Assembly: GCA_027489835.1 (NCBI GenBank)
Contig: JAIXZF010000104.1
Span: 1-8,594 of the forward strand
Length of the DNA stretch: 8,594 nt
Source: Hyphomicrobiales bacterium
Lineage (GTDB): Bacteria > Pseudomonadota > Alphaproteobacteria > Rhizobiales > Beijerinckiaceae
Reading direction: 5' to 3'
Numbering within the stretch: the stretch's first letter is position 1; the number at the start of each line of letters is the position of its first letter. Shown here in pieces: positions 1-7,278 of this stretch. Made by a program: the position numbers and the translations under genes. The notes beneath the pieces are model-generated. The model ran no database searches. It was not told the origin of the DNA and saw only the letters and a program-made list of their open reading frames with translations.

Positions 1-840
1 GCCGCTTCCCGCGTCGACGACAACGGCGCGGTGCTCGCCACAGACTTCCGCGCCGATCCGGACGGCTTCGTGCGCCTGCTCATCCTCGACGACGCGCTGA
101 CGCCGGCGCGCGCCGGCGCTCTTGTCCAGCGCGCGCTGGAGATCGAAACCTACCGCACCTTCGCGCTGCTCGGCCTGCCCGAGGCGCAGGCACTCTCGCC
201 CTCCATCCGCAAGATCGAGCTGCAATTGCCTTGGCTGATGCAGCAGATGCAGGCGACAGAAGGCTTCGAGGCCAACCGCAAGCTGCTGTCGCAGCTGACG
301 GAGCTCGCAGCCGAGCTCGAGGGCGGCGCCGCGGCCTCGCTGTTCCGGTTCGGCGCCACGCGCGCCTATGACGAGCTGGTCAGGCTCAGGCTGGAGGCGA
401 TCGGCGAGAAGGCGCTGCCCGGGCAGACCACGCTGGCGGGCTTCCTGTCGCGCCGGCTGGCCCCGGCCATCCGCACCTGCCTGTCCACCGAGGAGCGGCA
501 AGCGAACCTGTCGCGCAAGCTGGCCCGCGCCGCGCAGTTGCTGCGGACCCGGGTGGACATCGACCTCGAAAGCCAGAACCAGGAGTTGCTGCGCGCGATG
601 AACGAGCGCGCGCAGGTCCAGCTTCGCCTGCAGCAGACGGTCGAGGGCCTGTCCGTGGCAGCCGTGAGCTATTACGTGCTCGGCCTGCTCGGCTACGTCT
701 TCAAGGCCTGGAAGGACAAGGGCGGGGGCCCCGATCCGTCGCTGGCGGCAGCGTTCGCCCTGCCGCTCGTGGTCATCGGCGTGGCGCTGGCCGTCCGCCG
801 GGTGCGCCGCGGCCATGCCGGGTCGCCGACGAAGCCATGA
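1..840 (+). CDS. DUF3422 family membrane protein, 5'-truncated by the window edge
   Basis: The frame is open from base 1 to the TGA at 838-840, so 279 C-terminal residues are visible and the true start lies outside the window. A GTG at base 31 is only an internal codon: the residues before it (ending DDNGAV) read on smoothly into the family-like ATDFRADPDGFVR stretch. The visible part resembles DUF3422 proteins of Alphaproteobacteria, with a conserved EIETYRTFALLGLPEAQ segment near visible residues 47-63. A mostly helical middle follows, then two hydrophobic segments at about residues 217-235 and 247-264 and a short basic tail. Family members are usually somewhat over 400 residues (known from the family), so about one third is missing. 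The expected location is the inner membrane, with the large N-terminal domain soluble. The biochemical function of the family is not established, and nothing here suggests one. It converges with the SDR-fold gene across a 24-nt gap that contains no recognisable terminator. Confidence 0.85.
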   Translation, partial: AASRVDDNGAVLATDFRADPDGFVRLLILDDALTPARAGALVQRALEIETYRTFALLGLPEAQALSPSIRKIELQLPWLMQQMQATEGFEANRKLLSQLTELAAELEGGAAASLFRFGATRAYDELVRLRLEAIGEKALPGQTTLAGFLSRRLAPAIRTCLSTEERQANLSRKLARAAQLLRTRVDIDLESQNQELLRAMNERAQVQLRLQQTVEGLSVAAVSYYVLGLLGYVFKAWKDKGGGPDPSLAAAFALPLVVIGVALAVRRVRRGHAGSPTKP

Positions 841-864
841 GCCCCGCCGACGTCGCCGCAGCCT

Positions 865-1644
865 TCAGAACGCCGAGCGGAACGAGCCGCCATCGATCAG
901 GATGTTCTGGCCGGTGATGTAGCCCGCCTGCTGCGAGCACAGGAAGGCACAAAGCTCGCCGAACTCTTCCGCCGTGCCGAAGCGCCCGGCTGGAACGTTC
1001 GCGAGGCGGCGCTTGGCCATCTCTTCCGGCGTCGTGCCGTTGGCCTTGGCGAGCTTCTCCGTCGTGCCCCGCAGCCGGTCCGTGTCGAACATGCCGGGCA
1101 GCACGTTATTGATCGTTACGCCGGCATGGGCGACCTCGCGAGCGACGCCCGCCAGGAAAGAGGTGAGGCCGGCGCGCGCGCCCGATGACAGATCGAGCCC
1201 CGGCAGGGGGGTCACGACGCTGGCCGAGGTGATGTTGACGATACGACCGAACTTGCGGGCCATCATGCCGTCGATCACGCGCTGGATCAGCTCGATCGGC
1301 GTCACCATGTTCTGCGTCACGCCGTCGATCATCGCGGCGCGATCGATCTCGCGGAAGCCCTTGGGCGGCGGTCCGCCATTGTTGTTGATCAGGATGTCGG
1401 GCTGCGGAGCGGCCGCAAGAAGCGCCTCCTGCCCTGCCGCCGTGCCGACATCGGCGGCGACCGCCGTGACCTTCACGCCGGTCTCTTCGCGGATCTCGCG
1501 CGCCGTGCGTTCAAGCACGCCAGAGTCCCGGCCGTTCAGCACCACGTCGCAGCCGGCCCGCGCCAGCGAGAACGCGGTTCCGCGCCCCAGGCCGCGGCTC
1601 GATGCGCAGATGATGGCCGTGCGGCCCTTGAGTCCAAGATCCAT
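865..1644 (-). CDS. SDR-fold protein with degenerate NAD-binding motif and no Tyr/Lys catalytic pair
   Basis: This 259-residue protein has the full length and order of a classical short-chain dehydrogenase/reductase. It has a Rossmann start, an acidic residue after strand 4 (Asp65), an NNNGG motif (87-91), an ITSAS strand with Ser140, an NNVLPG motif (179-184) and a C-terminal GQNILIDGG. The glycine-rich motif reads CASSRGLG (13-20), with Ala in place of the first Gly. The catalytic YxxxK is replaced by SxxxR (Ser153, Arg157, in LSSGARAG). This matches my recollection of the subgroup described in CDD as BKR_like_SDR_like, which lacks a perfect cofactor motif and the catalytic tetrad. It would probably be annotated as a 3-oxoacyl-ACP reductase or SDR oxidoreductase, but reductase activity is doubtful. 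The start is the ATG at 1644, with GGGAG seven bases upstream (1652-1656). A TTG two codons earlier lies too close to that site. It follows the cheZ-like gene by 87 nt on the same strand and could be cotranscribed. No clear promoter was seen in that gap. Confidence 0.88.
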   Translation of the reverse strand: MDLGLKGRTAIICASSRGLGRGTAFSLARAGCDVVLNGRDSGVLERTAREIREETGVKVTAVAADVGTAAGQEALLAAAPQPDILINNNGGPPPKGFREIDRAAMIDGVTQNMVTPIELIQRVIDGMMARKFGRIVNITSASVVTPLPGLDLSSGARAGLTSFLAGVAREVAHAGVTINNVLPGMFDTDRLRGTTEKLAKANGTTPEEMAKRRLANVPAGRFGTAEEFGELCAFLCSQQAGYITGQNILIDGGSFRSAF

Positions 1645-1731
1645 GTGCAAGCTCCCGTGCAGACGCGTTTTATGGAGCGGAGCAACCGCAGGCGCCAGCG
1701 CATTCTTGGCAAACGGGCCTGCGCCGAAGGC

Positions 1732-2742
1732 TCAGCCGAAGATGAGCGCCTTGGTGGTGGCCGGCATGGCGTCGATCTCGGCCAGAGTCGGCATGGCGCT
1801 GGTCCGGCGCGGCGGAGCCTTGACCGTGAGGTCGGGATGCGCGTCGCCCTCGTTATCCACGAAATCGACCTCGAGCAGTTCGGTGTCGTCGATCACCACC
1901 TGCTGGTCGTCGGTCGCCATCAGGTCCTCGTGCTCGACGCTGACCGGCTCCGCGGGCGCCCAGTCGTAGGCGCCCATCACGGCGGCGGCTTCAGGCTCGG
2001 GCTCCGAGACAGGCTCGGCCAGCACGGGCGCACGTGGCGGCCGGCTCGGCATGGCCTCGGGCTCGTCCTCGACGACGACGATGTCGATGTCGTGCTGGTC
2101 GAGGCCGGCATCCTCCGCCGGCGGAGCGCTCGGGCTGGAATCATCCGCCGCGCCGGGCGTGGCCCAGGCGTCGACCAGGGCATTGATGCGCCCTTCGAGG
2201 AAGCGCAGCGTCTGCACGACCTTCTGCGTGCGTTGCGCGGTCACGTCCTGGAAGCTGCAGGCGGTGTAGATTTCGGTCGCCAGCTTGTCGATGCGGTCGC
2301 AGACGGCCTCGTCGAACTGCTGCTCGCGCAGGCTCCAGGCGATCTCCTGCACCTGCTCGGCAGCGCCGAGGATGCTGGACGTCGCCGATTCTGTCGTGCG
2401 GACGATTCCATCGAGCGCGTTGGTCGCGTCGCCGAAGCGGGTCTGCCCTGCCTCGCCATGCTCGGCGCTGTCGAGCTCATGCTTCAGCCCGGCAATGGAC
2501 TTCGCCATCTCCAGAAGATCGAAGCGCACCCGGTCGATCTGCTCGAGCGCCCGCTCGCCGCTGACGGCACTCTCGAGCCGCCCGATGGCCTGCAGCAGCA
2601 CGGAGGTGTCGGCATGCCGGTTGCGGGCCGCGAACTCGCGAAGGAACCAGCGCCCGCGCGCGGTCTCCATCACGGCCTGCTCGATGGCGTCGAAATCGGC
2701 CGCCGTGAGCGTGGAAAGGGACCTGGATTCGCTCGTCATCAT
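1732..2742 (-). CDS. cheZ: CheZ-like protein phosphatase with long acidic C-terminal tail
   Basis: This 336-residue protein resembles the CheZ family, which dephosphorylates the chemotaxis response regulator CheY-P in the cytoplasm. Residues about 10-192 are almost all helical and carry the signature CSFQDVTAQRTQKVV (162-176). In it Asp166 and Gln170 have the DxxxQ spacing of the E. coli CheZ catalytic pair Asp143/Gln147. Residues about 196-318 form a low-complexity linker rich in Pro, Ala, Glu and Asp. The protein ends in a helix-like segment, EIDAMPATTKALIFG, that may play the part of the C-terminal CheY-binding peptide; this is inference. E. coli CheZ is 214 residues, so the tail is much longer here. 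Two adjacent ATGs (2742, 2739) are possible starts and neither has a convincing ribosome binding site. The open frame continues far upstream, antisense to the MFS gene, without meaning. No cheA, cheY, cheW or receptor gene lies nearby. It is divergent from the MFS gene, and the SDR-fold gene follows it. Confidence 0.82.
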   Translation of the reverse strand: MMTSESRSLSTLTAADFDAIEQAVMETARGRWFLREFAARNRHADTSVLLQAIGRLESAVSGERALEQIDRVRFDLLEMAKSIAGLKHELDSAEHGEAGQTRFGDATNALDGIVRTTESATSSILGAAEQVQEIAWSLREQQFDEAVCDRIDKLATEIYTACSFQDVTAQRTQKVVQTLRFLEGRINALVDAWATPGAADDSSPSAPPAEDAGLDQHDIDIVVVEDEPEAMPSRPPRAPVLAEPVSEPEPEAAAVMGAYDWAPAEPVSVEHEDLMATDDQQVVIDDTELLEVDFVDNEGDAHPDLTVKAPPRRTSAMPTLAEIDAMPATTKALIFG

Positions 2743-2838
2743 GCGCCATGTGCGAGGGACATGGTGCCGCGCGCGAATCGTGGCTGTCCCGGCTTCAAAC
2801 ACGAGGTTAATAGCACCGGCCCGGTAAACAAAACGTCC
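2743..2838. promoter_or_regulatory. Divergent intergenic region, probable promoters for cheZ-like and MFS/mla genes
   Basis: These 96 bases separate two divergent genes, so promoters for both directions are expected here. The part from about 2793 to 2838 is clearly richer in A and T than the surrounding coding DNA, including TTCAAACACGAGGTTAATAG and GTAAACAAAACG. A perfect 11-base dyad, ACCGG-C-CCGGT, lies at 2815-2825, close to the MFS start and well placed for an operator. I could not find a -35/-10 pair that I would trust on either strand. The assignment rests on gene geometry and base composition. Confidence 0.4.
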
Positions 2839-4110
2839 ATGCCCGCCCCCCAAGCCGAAGCTGCGCCCTCCAGGGCCACGGACAGCCCCGCGCTGCGCCT
2901 CAGCGCGCTGCAGGCGGCCAACTTCGCCGGCATCGGAATCCACATGCCCTTCATGCCGGCCTGGCTGGCTTCGCAGGGCCTCAGCGACCGTCAGATCGGC
3001 CTCACCCTCGCCATCGGCATGATCGTCAGGATGCTCGCCTCCCAGCCCATCGCGTCCCTCGGTGACGGCCGCTGGGGCGCCGCGCGCGTCCTCGCCATCC
3101 TGCAGGCGCTTAGTGCCTTCGGCTTCCTCGTGCTGATGTCCCTGCCCACCCCCTCGGCCGTCATCGCGGCCATGGCGGTGATGGCAGTGCTGTCGGCGGG
3201 CGTGGTTCCGCTCGGGGACCATCTGACGACCGCGCAGGTGCGCCTGCGTCCCGGCCTCGACTTCGCGCGGATGCGGCTGTGGGGCTCGGTCTCCTTCCTG
3301 GCGATGAGCACGCTGGCTGGCTTCATGGTCTCGCGCTACGGCATCGGCGCGGTGCCGGTGGCGCTGAGCCTGTGCTGCATCGTGGCCGCCGCCGTGGCGC
3401 TGGCCGCGCCCGAGACGCGGCACGTTCCGGCAGGGGCCGAGGCGCAGAACGCGGCGCCCGCCTCCCCCGGGCGCGCCCGTCTGCTTCTCGCCTTCATCGT
3501 GGCCTCCGCTCTCATCAACGCCAGCCACGCCGCCCTCTATGGCTTCGCCACCCTGCACTGGCGCAGCCTCGGCATCGACGACGGCAGGATCGGCCTGCTC
3601 TGGTCGGCCTCGGTCATGGCCGAGGTCGGGATGCTGTGGGCGCTGGGCCGGCGCGCCTCGCGGAGCGCCACGTCCGCCATGGGTTTCCTGGCGATCGCCG
3701 GGCTCGCGGCGCTGCTGCGCTTCGCTCTGATGCCGTTCGCGACCTCGTTCCCGGCCATCCTCGCCCTTCAGCTGCTCCATGCCCTGAGCTTCGGCGCTCA
3801 GCTCCTCGGCGTCATGGCACTGATCGCGCTGCTGGCCCCGCCGGGGCGCTCGGCCTTCTCGCAAGGGCGCCTCAGCGCCGTGAACGCCTGCATGATGGGC
3901 GCGGCCACGCTGCTCTCGGGCCTCATCTACGAACGCTGGGGCGGGCAGGTCTTCCTGTTCATGCTGCCCGTCGCGGCGGCCGGCCTTGTTCTTCTGGCCA
4001 TCACATATCGCAGGGCGCAGCGTCTTGCCCTCGACTTTCCGCCTCCCCGCGCGTTACCTGTCGACGAGCCCGGCGCCATCCGCCCGACCGGCCTCGCACC
4101 GGAAAGATGA
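2839..4110 (+). CDS. MFS transporter, HcaT/MFS_1-like family
   Basis: This 423-residue protein of the major facilitator superfamily has about twelve hydrophobic segments spread over residues 22-390. A hydrophilic central loop (about 190-212) separates the two halves. An early PAWLASQGLSDRQIGL segment (40-55) and an MRLWGSVSFL segment (145-154) resemble the MFS_1_like group (PF12832), which includes the 3-phenylpropionate transporter HcaT. The substrate cannot be told from sequence. The start is the ATG at 2839, immediately before the first family-like residues. The same frame stays open for about 1.2 kb upstream, antisense to cheZ, but that stretch has no transporter character. No good ribosome binding site is visible. 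Its stop overlaps the start of the permease gene (ATGA, 4107-4110), so the two are probably translationally coupled and transcribed from the promoter region upstream of 2839. A link to lipid transport is inference from that overlap alone. Confidence 0.88.
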   Translation: MPAPQAEAAPSRATDSPALRLSALQAANFAGIGIHMPFMPAWLASQGLSDRQIGLTLAIGMIVRMLASQPIASLGDGRWGAARVLAILQALSAFGFLVLMSLPTPSAVIAAMAVMAVLSAGVVPLGDHLTTAQVRLRPGLDFARMRLWGSVSFLAMSTLAGFMVSRYGIGAVPVALSLCCIVAAAVALAAPETRHVPAGAEAQNAAPASPGRARLLLAFIVASALINASHAALYGFATLHWRSLGIDDGRIGLLWSASVMAEVGMLWALGRRASRSATSAMGFLAIAGLAALLRFALMPFATSFPAILALQLLHALSFGAQLLGVMALIALLAPPGRSAFSQGRLSAVNACMMGAATLLSGLIYERWGGQVFLFMLPVAAAGLVLLAITYRRAQRLALDFPPPRALPVDEPGAIRPTGLAPER

Positions 4111-5246
4111 CACAGACGCTTCCCTCCCCCGGCTTCGACATCACGCGCAACGGCGAAGTCGCGATCATCGCGCTGAGCGGCGAGTGGACGCTCGACCATG
4201 GCCGCCGGCTTGAGGAGGTCGCCCGCCAGCTTCCCGAGCAGCTCGGAGACGCGCGCCGGGCCGAACTCGACATCGGTGGCGTCGGCCGGCTGGACACGCT
4301 GGGCGCGCACGTGATCGACAGGCTCTCGCACGATCTCGGCAGCGACGGGGTCCGGGTCGAGGTCCGCAGCGCCTCGCCGCTTCACCGCACCCTGATCGAT
4401 GCGGTCAAGCGGCGTGGACTGCAGGTCGCGCCGCAGCGCAAGTCGCGCTTCGTCGATCTTCTGTCCGACATCGGGCGCACCATCGTCAATTTCGGCCATG
4501 ACCTCGTGCGCGGCGTCAGCTTCATCGGCGAGATCGTCGTGGCCATCGGCCGCGCCCTCTTCCGGTCGAGCCGCTTCCGCTGGGCCTCGCTGGTCAACCA
4601 GCTCGAGCTGATCGCCTTCCGCGGCGCGCCCATCATCATCCTGATCACCTTCCTGGTCGGTTGCATCGTGGCGCAGCAGGGCATCGTCCAGCTCCAGCGC
4701 TTCGGCGCCACCGCCTTCGTGGTCGATCTCGTCGGGATCATCACGCTCAGGGAGCTCTCCATCTTGCTCTGCGCCATCATGATCGCGGGGCGCTCGGGAT
4801 CGGCCTTCACCGCCGAGATCGGCTCGATGAAGATGCGCGAGGAGATCGACGCCCTGCGCGTGATGGGCCTCAACCCCGTCGACGTGCTCGTCGTGCCGCG
4901 CATCCTGGCGCTCATCATCGCCATGCCGATCCTGAGCTTCCTCGCCTCGATGGCAGGCCTTTTCGGCGCAGGTCTGGTGGCGTGGCTGTATGGCGGCATC
5001 GCACCGGACACCTTCCTCGCCCGCCTGCAGGGCGTCATCACCGCCAAACATTTCGCCGCGGGCCTCATCAAGGCGCCGTTCATGGCCCTCGTCATCGGCG
5101 CTATCGCCTGCATCGAGGGCATGAACGTGCAGGGCTCCGCTGAATCGCTGGGCCGTCAGGTCACCGCGTCTGTGGTCAAGGCGATCTTCATGGTCATCGT
5201 CGTGGACGGGCTGTTCGCCATGTTCTTCGCGGCGATCCGGTTCTGA
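4107..5246 (+). CDS. mlaE: STAS-MlaE fusion: lipid ABC transporter permease
   Basis: This 379-residue inner-membrane permease belongs to an MCE-type phospholipid transporter. Residues about 10-105 form a STAS domain resembling MlaB. It has ALSGEWTLD (22-30) and LDTLGAHVID (62-71), in which Asp63-Thr64 aligns with the E. coli MlaB DTGG motif whose Thr52 is needed for MlaF binding (from memory of the family). Residues about 130-379 are the MlaE permease. Its hallmark runs from RELSILLCA (215-223) through AGRSGSAFTAEIGSMKMREE (227-246) to IDALRVMGLNPV (247-258) and should include the helix that contacts the ATPase. Several hydrophobic segments follow, up to the end. E. coli MlaE is about 260 residues, and the extra length here is the fused STAS domain. 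The ATG overlaps the MFS stop by four bases (ATGA). A GGAA lies only two bases upstream, so coupling to the MFS gene is likely. The ATPase gene starts 2 nt after its stop. The fused form is common in Alphaproteobacteria. Confidence 0.93.
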   Translation: MTQTLPSPGFDITRNGEVAIIALSGEWTLDHGRRLEEVARQLPEQLGDARRAELDIGGVGRLDTLGAHVIDRLSHDLGSDGVRVEVRSASPLHRTLIDAVKRRGLQVAPQRKSRFVDLLSDIGRTIVNFGHDLVRGVSFIGEIVVAIGRALFRSSRFRWASLVNQLELIAFRGAPIIILITFLVGCIVAQQGIVQLQRFGATAFVVDLVGIITLRELSILLCAIMIAGRSGSAFTAEIGSMKMREEIDALRVMGLNPVDVLVVPRILALIIAMPILSFLASMAGLFGAGLVAWLYGGIAPDTFLARLQGVITAKHFAAGLIKAPFMALVIGAIACIEGMNVQGSAESLGRQVTASVVKAIFMVIVVDGLFAMFFAAIRF

Positions 5247-5248
5247 CG

Positions 5249-6043
5249 ATGGACGCTCCCGCGCCCGCTCCGCGCCTCGCTCCCGGTGATCCGATCATCC
5301 GGGTGCGCGACCTCGTGGTCGGCTTCGACGAGCGCGTGATCCTCGACGGGCTCTCGCTCGACGTGAAGGCCGGCGAGATCCTGGGCTTCGTGGGCGGCTC
5401 TGGCACCGGCAAATCCGTGCTGACGCGCACCATCCTCGGGCTGGTGCAGAAGCGCTCCGGCTCCATCGAGGTCTTCGGGCAGGACCTGGACAAGGCGTCG
5501 GATGCGGAGCGCCGCGCTATCGAGAAGCGCTGGGGCGTCATGTTCCAGCATGGCGCGCTGTTCTCCTCGCTCACCGTGGCGCAGAACATCCAGGTTCCAA
5601 TGCGCGAGTATCTCGACCTCTCGCCGACGCTGATGGACGAGCTCGCTGCCCTCAAGATCGAGATGGTCGGCCTCAAGCCCGACGCCGCGTCGAAGGCCCC
5701 GTCGGAGCTGTCGGGCGGCATGATCAAGCGGGCCGCGCTGGCCCGCGCCCTTGCCCTCGATCCCGAGATCGTCTTCCTCGACGAACCCACCTCGGGCCTC
5801 GATCCGATCGGCGCCGCGGAGTTCGATGACCTCATCCGGACCTTGCAGCGGACTTTGGGGTTGACGGTGTTCATGGTAACGCACGATCTCGACTCCTTGG
5901 CCTCCGCCTGCGACCGAATCGCCGCGCTGGCCGACAAGAAAGTCGTGGCGGTCGGGACCATGGACGAGATGGTCGAGTGCCCGAACGCCTGGGTGCAATC
6001 GTACTTCAAGGGCGAGCGCGCGCTCGCCCGGATGAAAGGCTAG
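5249..6043 (+). CDS. mlaF: MlaF-type ABC transporter ATPase
   Basis: This 264-residue nucleotide-binding subunit should power the adjacent MlaE permease on the cytoplasmic face of the inner membrane. All ATPase motifs are intact. They are Walker A GGSGTGKS (49-56), Q-loop Gln100 in MFQHGALFSSLTV, ABC signature LSGGM (154-158), Walker B IVFLDEP (174-180) with catalytic Glu179, the D-loop SGLDP, and switch His212 in VTHD. The FQHGALFSSLTV and LSGGMIKRAALARA wording is typical of the MlaF/Mkl branch rather than of amino acid or sugar importers. The C-terminus (WVQSYFKGERALARMKG) matches the conserved tail of this branch. The start is the ATG at 5249, two bases after the permease stop, and no strong ribosome binding site is visible, so coupling is likely. 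The stop is TAG (6041-6043). The mlaD-like gene follows 11 nt later. Confidence 0.95.
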   Translation: MDAPAPAPRLAPGDPIIRVRDLVVGFDERVILDGLSLDVKAGEILGFVGGSGTGKSVLTRTILGLVQKRSGSIEVFGQDLDKASDAERRAIEKRWGVMFQHGALFSSLTVAQNIQVPMREYLDLSPTLMDELAALKIEMVGLKPDAASKAPSELSGGMIKRAALARALALDPEIVFLDEPTSGLDPIGAAEFDDLIRTLQRTLGLTVFMVTHDLDSLASACDRIAALADKKVVAVGTMDEMVECPNAWVQSYFKGERALARMKG

Positions 6044-6054
6044 CCGCGAGCAAG

Positions 6055-7200
6055 ATGGAGACCAAGGCCAACTACGCGCTTGTCGGCGTGTTCACCCTTG
6101 CCGTTCTCGCGGCCGCTTTCGGATTCGTCTACTGGTTCTCCGGGCTGGGCGGCGGCGGGGACAGGCGTGAGCTGCGCATCGTCTTTTCCGGCTCCGTCAC
6201 GGGCCTCACCCGCGGCTCGAACGTGCTGTTCAACGGCTTTCGCGTCGGCGAGGTCAAGGACATGCAGCTCCAGCCCGACGACCCGCGCTCCATCTACGCC
6301 ATCGTCGAGATTTCCGGCCGCACGCCGGTCCGGGAGGACACGCGTGCCCGCATCGAGGCGCAGGGTCTTGCCGGCGTGGTCGCGGTGCAGCTGATCGGCG
6401 GCACGCCGGAAGCTCCCCAGCTTCAGGCCAAGCAGGGCCAGACGCTGCCGACCATCGTGGCCGAGCGGTCCGAGGTGCAGGACCTTCTGGAAACCGTGAG
6501 GAACGTGGCGCGCCGCACCGACGACCTGTTCACGCGGCTCGGCAAGCTGGTCGACGACAATGACGACTCGATCGGCAACACCGTCCGCAATGTCGAGCGC
6601 TTCTCGCAGGCGCTGGGCGACAACGCCGAGGGCATCAACAAGATGCTCGCCAGCATCTCCACCGCCGCGGAGCGCATCGGCCCGCTGGCCATCCAGCTCG
6701 AGCAGTTCAGCCGCGACATCTCCCAGATCGTCCGGCAGGTCGACGTCGGCAAGATCAACAACACCATCGACAACATCGACAGGTTCACCGCCGCGCTCGC
6801 GGGCGGCTCGGGCGACGTGACGAAGACGATCCAGTCGGTGGCGGGCCTGACCGAGAAGCTCAACCGCGCCGCCGATCAGGTCGAGGGCGTGCTCAAGGGC
6901 GCGCAGGCCTTCCTCGGCTCGGCCGCCGGCGGCGAAGGCCAGGGCGCCTTCTCGGACGTCGCCGCCGCGGCGCGCTCGATCCGCACGCTGGCCGACAACC
7001 TCGACAAGCGCACCGCCGAGATCACGGCCGGCATCAACCGCTTCACCGGCCCCGGGCTGCGCGACATCGAAGCGCTGGCGAGCGATGGCCGCCGCACGCT
7101 CAACGACGTGAACCGGACCCTGCGCAGTCTCGAGCGTAATCCGCAGCAACTCATCTTCGGGGGACGATCGTCGATTCCAGACTATAATGGCCGACGTTGA
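6055..7200 (+). CDS. mlaD: MlaD-like MCE domain protein
   Basis: This 381-residue membrane-anchored substrate-binding subunit of the lipid transporter starts METKANYALVGVFTL, the usual beginning of MCE proteins. A single transmembrane helix (about 8-29) leaves the rest in the periplasm. One MCE domain spans about 39-116 (LRIVFSGSVTGLTRGSNVLF, NGFRVGEVKDM, GLAGVVAVQLIGG). A long helical region follows (about 138-360) with repeated weak motifs such as TVRNVERFSQAL, NNTIDNIDRFTAAL and ADNLDKRTAEIT. This predicts coiled-coil packing in a hexamer. The C-terminal NPQQLIFGG is typical of the family. E. coli MlaD is about 180 residues, so this is the long form with an extended tunnel-like part. The frame is open further upstream inside mlaF, but the ATG at 6055, 11 nt after the mlaF stop, gives the expected N-terminus. 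A weak GAG lies at 6048-6050. A 78-nt gap separates it from the lipoprotein gene. Confidence 0.93.
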   Translation: METKANYALVGVFTLAVLAAAFGFVYWFSGLGGGGDRRELRIVFSGSVTGLTRGSNVLFNGFRVGEVKDMQLQPDDPRSIYAIVEISGRTPVREDTRARIEAQGLAGVVAVQLIGGTPEAPQLQAKQGQTLPTIVAERSEVQDLLETVRNVARRTDDLFTRLGKLVDDNDDSIGNTVRNVERFSQALGDNAEGINKMLASISTAAERIGPLAIQLEQFSRDISQIVRQVDVGKINNTIDNIDRFTAALAGGSGDVTKTIQSVAGLTEKLNRAADQVEGVLKGAQAFLGSAAGGEGQGAFSDVAAAARSIRTLADNLDKRTAEITAGINRFTGPGLRDIEALASDGRRTLNDVNRTLRSLERNPQQLIFGGRSSIPDYNGRR

Positions 7201-7278
7201 CGCTGATTCCCGGCGCCACGAAACTTTCCCTAGCGTCGGGCATTGAGGAATGGCGCCTCCTCTCGAGTTTGCGGTGAA

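Noticed and set aside
974..1969. A 331-codon plus-strand frame opposite the SDR-fold gene and part of cheZ.
   Set aside because: It is rich in Arg, Ser, Pro and Ala with no recognisable motif, and lies over two better supported genes.
1645..2838. In-frame 5' extension of the MFS frame to an 821-residue protein.
   Set aside because: The extra 398 residues are antisense to the cheZ-like gene and have no membrane or domain character. The ATG at 2839 gives a normal MFS length.
1732..3864. A continuous 710-codon minus-strand frame running through cheZ and antisense to the MFS gene.
   Set aside because: Only the part from 2742 downward has protein-like content. The upstream half is rich in Arg, Gly, His and Gln, which is typical of the reverse strand of a GC-rich gene, and the MFS gene opposite is clearly real.
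3927..5051. A 374-codon minus-strand frame opposite the MFS end and mlaE.
   Set aside because: It has antisense composition with no domain, while the plus-strand STAS-MlaE motifs are unmistakable.
7212..7257. Inverted GGCGCCA / TGGCGCC copies (7212-7218 and 7251-7257) in the mlaD-lipoprotein gap.
   Set aside because: The core GGCGCC is itself a palindrome and common in DNA this GC-rich. With 32 bases between the arms and no T-run it is neither a convincing terminator nor an operator.
7243..7278. TTG start at 7243 for the lipoprotein.
   Set aside because: It would place 12 extra polar residues ahead of a complete signal peptide. The ATG at 7279 gives a standard lipoprotein leader.
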